This document shows positions 61,751-64,000 of a stretch of DNA of 64,000 nt, piece by piece. Source of the stretch: Streptomyces sp. NBC_00448. GTDB taxonomy: Bacteria > Actinomycetota > Actinomycetes > Streptomycetales > Streptomycetaceae. Both the position numbers and the translations under genes were made by a program. The first letter of the stretch is position 1; each line of letters starts with the position of its first letter. The notes under the pieces were generated by a model. It did no database searches and was not told where the DNA came from. It was given only the letters and a program-made list of their open reading frames with translations. The stretch covers positions 1,116,001 to 1,180,000 of the forward strand of contig NZ_CP107913.1 in the NCBI RefSeq assembly GCF_036014115.1, written 5' to 3'.

Positions 61751-62373
61751 CCATGACCGCCACCGAACCGGCCGGGCGGGACCCGTTCGCCGGGCTGCCC
61801 GAGCACGACACCGAGGCGATGGCGCGGCTGCACGCGCGGCTGGCCGAACGCGCGGTCCGCGCGGGCGTGCTGGACGTCGCCTACCGGACCCTGGACACCC
61901 CGGCGGGCACCCTGCTGCTCGCCGCCACCGACGAGGGCGTGGTGCGGATCGCGTACGCGGTGCAGGACCACGCCGCGGTGCTCCAGCAACTCGCCGACCG
62001 GGTCAGCCCGCGCGTGCTGCGCGCGCCCGGGCGGCTGGACAACGCGGCGAGGCAGCTCGACGAGTACTTCGCCGGGCACCGCAGGACGTTCGAACTGCCG
62101 CTGGACTGGCGGTTGTCGAAGGGCTACCGGCGCGAAGTGCTGAGCCTGCTGCCCACCATCGGCTACGGTCGCACCGAGAGCTACGCGCAGGTGGCGGCCG
62201 CGTCCGGCAGCCCTCGCGCGGTGCGCGCGGTCGGTACCGCGTGCGCCACCAACCCGCTGCCGGTGGTGGTGCCCTGCCATCGCGTGGTGCGCTCCGACGG
62301 CTCCCCCGGGCAGTACGCCGGCGGCGCCGACGCCAAGCGGCTGCTGCTCGCGCTGGAGGAGGCGGCAGCGTGA
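61747..62373 (+). CDS. ogt: Methylated-DNA-protein cysteine methyltransferase, sigma-coupled
   Basis: A 208-residue O6-alkylguanine repair protein with an N-terminal extension of about 35 residues, then the Ada-like fold: VAYRTLDTPAGTLLLAATD, IGYGRTESYAQVAAASGS, and active-site VPCHRVV with Cys177. ATG 61747 overlaps the sigma stop; ATG 61753 is an in-frame alternative. It probably helps the sigma factor sense or repair alkylation damage. It differs from the upstream Ogt by length and by having the canonical PCHRV. Confidence 0.9.
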   Translation: MTMTATEPAGRDPFAGLPEHDTEAMARLHARLAERAVRAGVLDVAYRTLDTPAGTLLLAATDEGVVRIAYAVQDHAAVLQQLADRVSPRVLRAPGRLDNAARQLDEYFAGHRRTFELPLDWRLSKGYRREVLSLLPTIGYGRTESYAQVAAASGSPRAVRAVGTACATNPLPVVVPCHRVVRSDGSPGQYAGGADAKRLLLALEEAAA

Positions 62374-62556
62374 CGGCGGCCCCTCCGCTCCCCCCGTTCA
62401 GGGGTGGCGCGGGGGGCCCACCACCGGATAGGACAGGGTGGCACCGGGTATGACCGGTGCCACGGAGCCGCAAGGGGCTCGACGGGCCGGCGACGACGTC
62501 GGCAGGGCCGCCCGGCCCGATGAGAGTGGTAGCGAAGCGAAGAATGGGAGCCGCGC

Positions 62557-63396
62557 GTGGCCGAGGAAGAAGCGACATTCGCCGAGGAGACCGACCTTTC
62601 CGACCGGTTACGGCAGGACCTCCCGCACAGCGCGCGGATGTACGACTACTACCTGGGCGGCAAGACCAACTACGCGGTGGACCGGACCGCCGCCGAGGAC
62701 GTGATCCGCCGGTTCCCCTCGATCAGGACCGTCGCCCGGGTCAACCGCTCCTTCGTGCACCGCTCGGCCCGGTTCCTCGCCCGCGAGCGCGGCATACGCC
62801 AGTTCGTCGACATCGGCACCGGCATACCCACCCAGCCGAACCTGCACGAGGTCGTGCAGCGCGAGGTCCCGCAGGCCCGGATCGTCTACGCGGACAACGA
62901 CCCGATCGTGCTGGTCTACGCCGACAACCTGCTGAGCAGTTCGCCCCAGGGCGCCACCGAATACGTCGAGGCCGACGTCACCGACCCGACGGCACTGCTC
63001 GCCGCGGTGGAGGCGGCCCAGTGCGTGGACTTCTCGGAGCCGATCGGCCTGAGCCTCAACGCGGTGCTGCACTTCGTGCCCGACACGCGGGACGCGTACG
63101 GCGTGGTGGAGGCCCTGGTCGGCCGGCTCGCGCCGGGCTCGTACCTGGCCCTGTCGCACTGCACCCCGGACTTCGACCCCGACGCCTGGGCGACGATCAT
63201 GGAGATCTACACCCAGGGCGGCACCCCGCTGCAGGTCCGCACCAAGTCCGAGGTGGAACGGTTCTTCAACGGTCTGGAGCTCGTGGAGCCCGGCGTGGAG
63301 GTCGCCCACCAGTGGCGCCCGGAGGCGGGCGAGGGCCCCTCGCTGGTCACCAACGCGCAGTCGTCGCTGTACGCGGGCGTGGCCCGCAAGAGCTGA
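62557..63396 (+). CDS. DUF574 SAM-dependent methyltransferase
   Basis: A 279-residue protein of the Methyltransf_19 (DUF574) family, very common in streptomycetes. The SAM-binding motif is FVDIGTGIPTQPNLHEVVQ, with ARMYDYYLGGKTNYAVDR before it as family signature, and ALSHCTPDF later. GTG 62557 has GGGAG upstream. Function unknown; members are often near regulators. Convergent with an XRE/DUF5753 gene across a strong hairpin. Confidence 0.93.
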   Translation: MAEEEATFAEETDLSDRLRQDLPHSARMYDYYLGGKTNYAVDRTAAEDVIRRFPSIRTVARVNRSFVHRSARFLARERGIRQFVDIGTGIPTQPNLHEVVQREVPQARIVYADNDPIVLVYADNLLSSSPQGATEYVEADVTDPTALLAAVEAAQCVDFSEPIGLSLNAVLHFVPDTRDAYGVVEALVGRLAPGSYLALSHCTPDFDPDAWATIMEIYTQGGTPLQVRTKSEVERFFNGLELVEPGVEVAHQWRPEAGEGPSLVTNAQSSLYAGVARKS

Positions 63397-63418
63397 CCGC
63401 CGACCGCACCGGCCGACA

Positions 63419-63449
63419 CGTCGAGCGCCAAGGACCTTGGCGCTCGACG
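63419..63449. terminator. 15-bp-stem terminator hairpin
   Basis: CGTCGAGCGCCAAGG-A-CCTTGGCGCTCGACG, a perfect 15-bp inverted repeat with a single-base centre. It lies between the convergent methyltransferase and XRE genes and likely terminates both. Confidence 0.85.
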
Positions 63450-63512
63450 CGTTCCGTCCGCCCGCGCTCTCGTTCCGGCCTTCGCTACGGCCTTCGCTCC
63501 AGCGTTCGCTGG

Positions 63513-64000
63513 TCAGCGGAACTTCTTGATGTGGTCCTGGATGCGGCGGACGGTCGCGCGCTGGCCGAGCGAGGCGATCATCAGTCGATCGAAGCCCTTG
63601 ACGTGCTCGTCGACCTCGTGCTCCTCCTGGAGGTAGAGGCCGCCGCCGGAACGCTCGATGTAGACGATGTCGGGGAGTTGACCGTCGGCGAAGTCGAAGA
63701 TCGTGGTGGTACCGATCTGCACCGGCAGGTTGGGCCGGTTCAACTCCACCAGGTTGAAGCCGATGTCGGGGTCGTCGGCCAGGGATATCAGGTGTTCGAG
63801 CTGGCGTCGCATGCCCTCGCGGGAGCCGTACGGGCGGACCAGGGTGACCTCGTCCAGCACGCACAGCAGCTTCTTGCCGGGCGAGCGCATCAGCCGCTGC
63901 TGCCGCATCGCGCGCAACTCGATGATCCGGTCGATGTCCTGCTCGCTCTTGCCGGGCGAGTTGGCCCGGATCAGGGCGCGGGTGTACTCGGCGGTCTGCA
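63513..64000 (-). CDS. XRE-family regulator with DUF5753, partial
   Basis: The gene continues past the window edge; the C-terminal 162 residues are seen. This is the DUF5753 domain of Scr1/BldB-partner-type XRE regulators: TAEYTRALIRANSPGKSEQD, LRAMRQQRLM, PVQIGTTTIFDFAD, VYIERSGGGLYLQEEHEVDE. The N-terminal helix-turn-helix would lie beyond 64000. Such proteins usually pair with a small DUF397 protein, which here must also be outside or absent. They act in development or as antitoxin-like regulators. Confidence 0.9.
   Translation of the reverse strand, partial: QTAEYTRALIRANSPGKSEQDIDRIIELRAMRQQRLMRSPGKKLLCVLDEVTLVRPYGSREGMRRQLEHLISLADDPDIGFNLVELNRPNLPVQIGTTTIFDFADGQLPDIVYIERSGGGLYLQEEHEVDEHVKGFDRLMIASLGQRATVRRIQDHIKKFR

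Noticed and set aside
1..64000. tRNA, rRNA or riboswitch genes
   Set aside because: By eye I found no cloverleaf-like or conserved RNA sequence in the gaps; a covariance-model scan would be needed to be certain.

Overview
The window is high-GC DNA from a Streptomyces-type actinomycete (Streptomycetaceae). The evidence is the gene content: a DUF574 SAM-methyltransferase, an XRE/DUF5753 regulator, a DUF6191-like protein, a PAS/GAF/SpoIIE/HATPase regulator, many secreted glycosidases, class II lanthipeptide genes, strong third-position GC bias, and many genes whose start codon lies 6-7 nt after a TANNNT -10 box (leaderless starts). Everything here comes from reading the sequence; no database search was run.

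1-12.6 kb holds carbohydrate functions: the end of a sugar ABC transporter (two RbsC-type permeases), a LacI regulator and aldose 1-epimerase; then a PAP2/AUR1-like membrane protein, an SGNH hydrolase, a run of leaderless genes (GNAT, NAD kinase-like, small hypothetical) and a secreted GH3 enzyme with three F5/8C modules and a LacI-type operator. 12.8-19 kb is the most unusual part. A pepE-like dipeptidase gene and an apt-like phosphoribosyltransferase gene, apparently neighbours once, are separated by a 4.4-kb lanthipeptide island: two tandem precursor genes with almost identical leaders and different 25-residue cores, an overlapping 39-codon membrane micro-ORF, and one LanM synthetase. A 355-bp direct repeat (pepE 3' end plus apt 5' end) flanks the island, as expected if a circular molecule integrated by single-crossover recombination.

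19-21.6 kb is an ABC exporter operon (permease, ATPase with a 1-nt frameshift, YtrA-type GntR), whose operator half-site matches a perfect 26-bp palindrome before a GT39-like glycosyltransferase. 23.8-29.4 kb has two secreted glycosidase-type genes (GH55-like beta-helix; GH92 alpha-mannosidase) with separate operators. 29.8-33.7 kb has a TetR/esterase divergon, a small acidic protein, a complete IS110-family element and an IS5-type transposase relic. 33.9-44.5 kb holds a small secreted Cys-containing protein, an ArsR/S41 peptidase/DinB group, the SpoIIE-type regulator, SMI1/KNR4, GNAT/CGNR and MFS genes and a FAD oxidoreductase.

44.6-64 kb holds cupin, YfcE-type phosphoesterase, FUSC and EamA membrane proteins, a LysR/MFS divergon, a second MFS gene, a KhtT/KhtU cation:proton antiporter pair with a PucR-type regulator, an ICL/PEP-mutase family enzyme, a DyP peroxidase carrying an encapsulin cargo peptide with its overlapping encapsulin shell gene, two O6-alkylguanine-DNA methyltransferases (one translationally coupled to an ECF sigma factor), a DUF574 methyltransferase and a truncated XRE/DUF5753 regulator at the edge. 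I see no tRNA, rRNA or CRISPR array.
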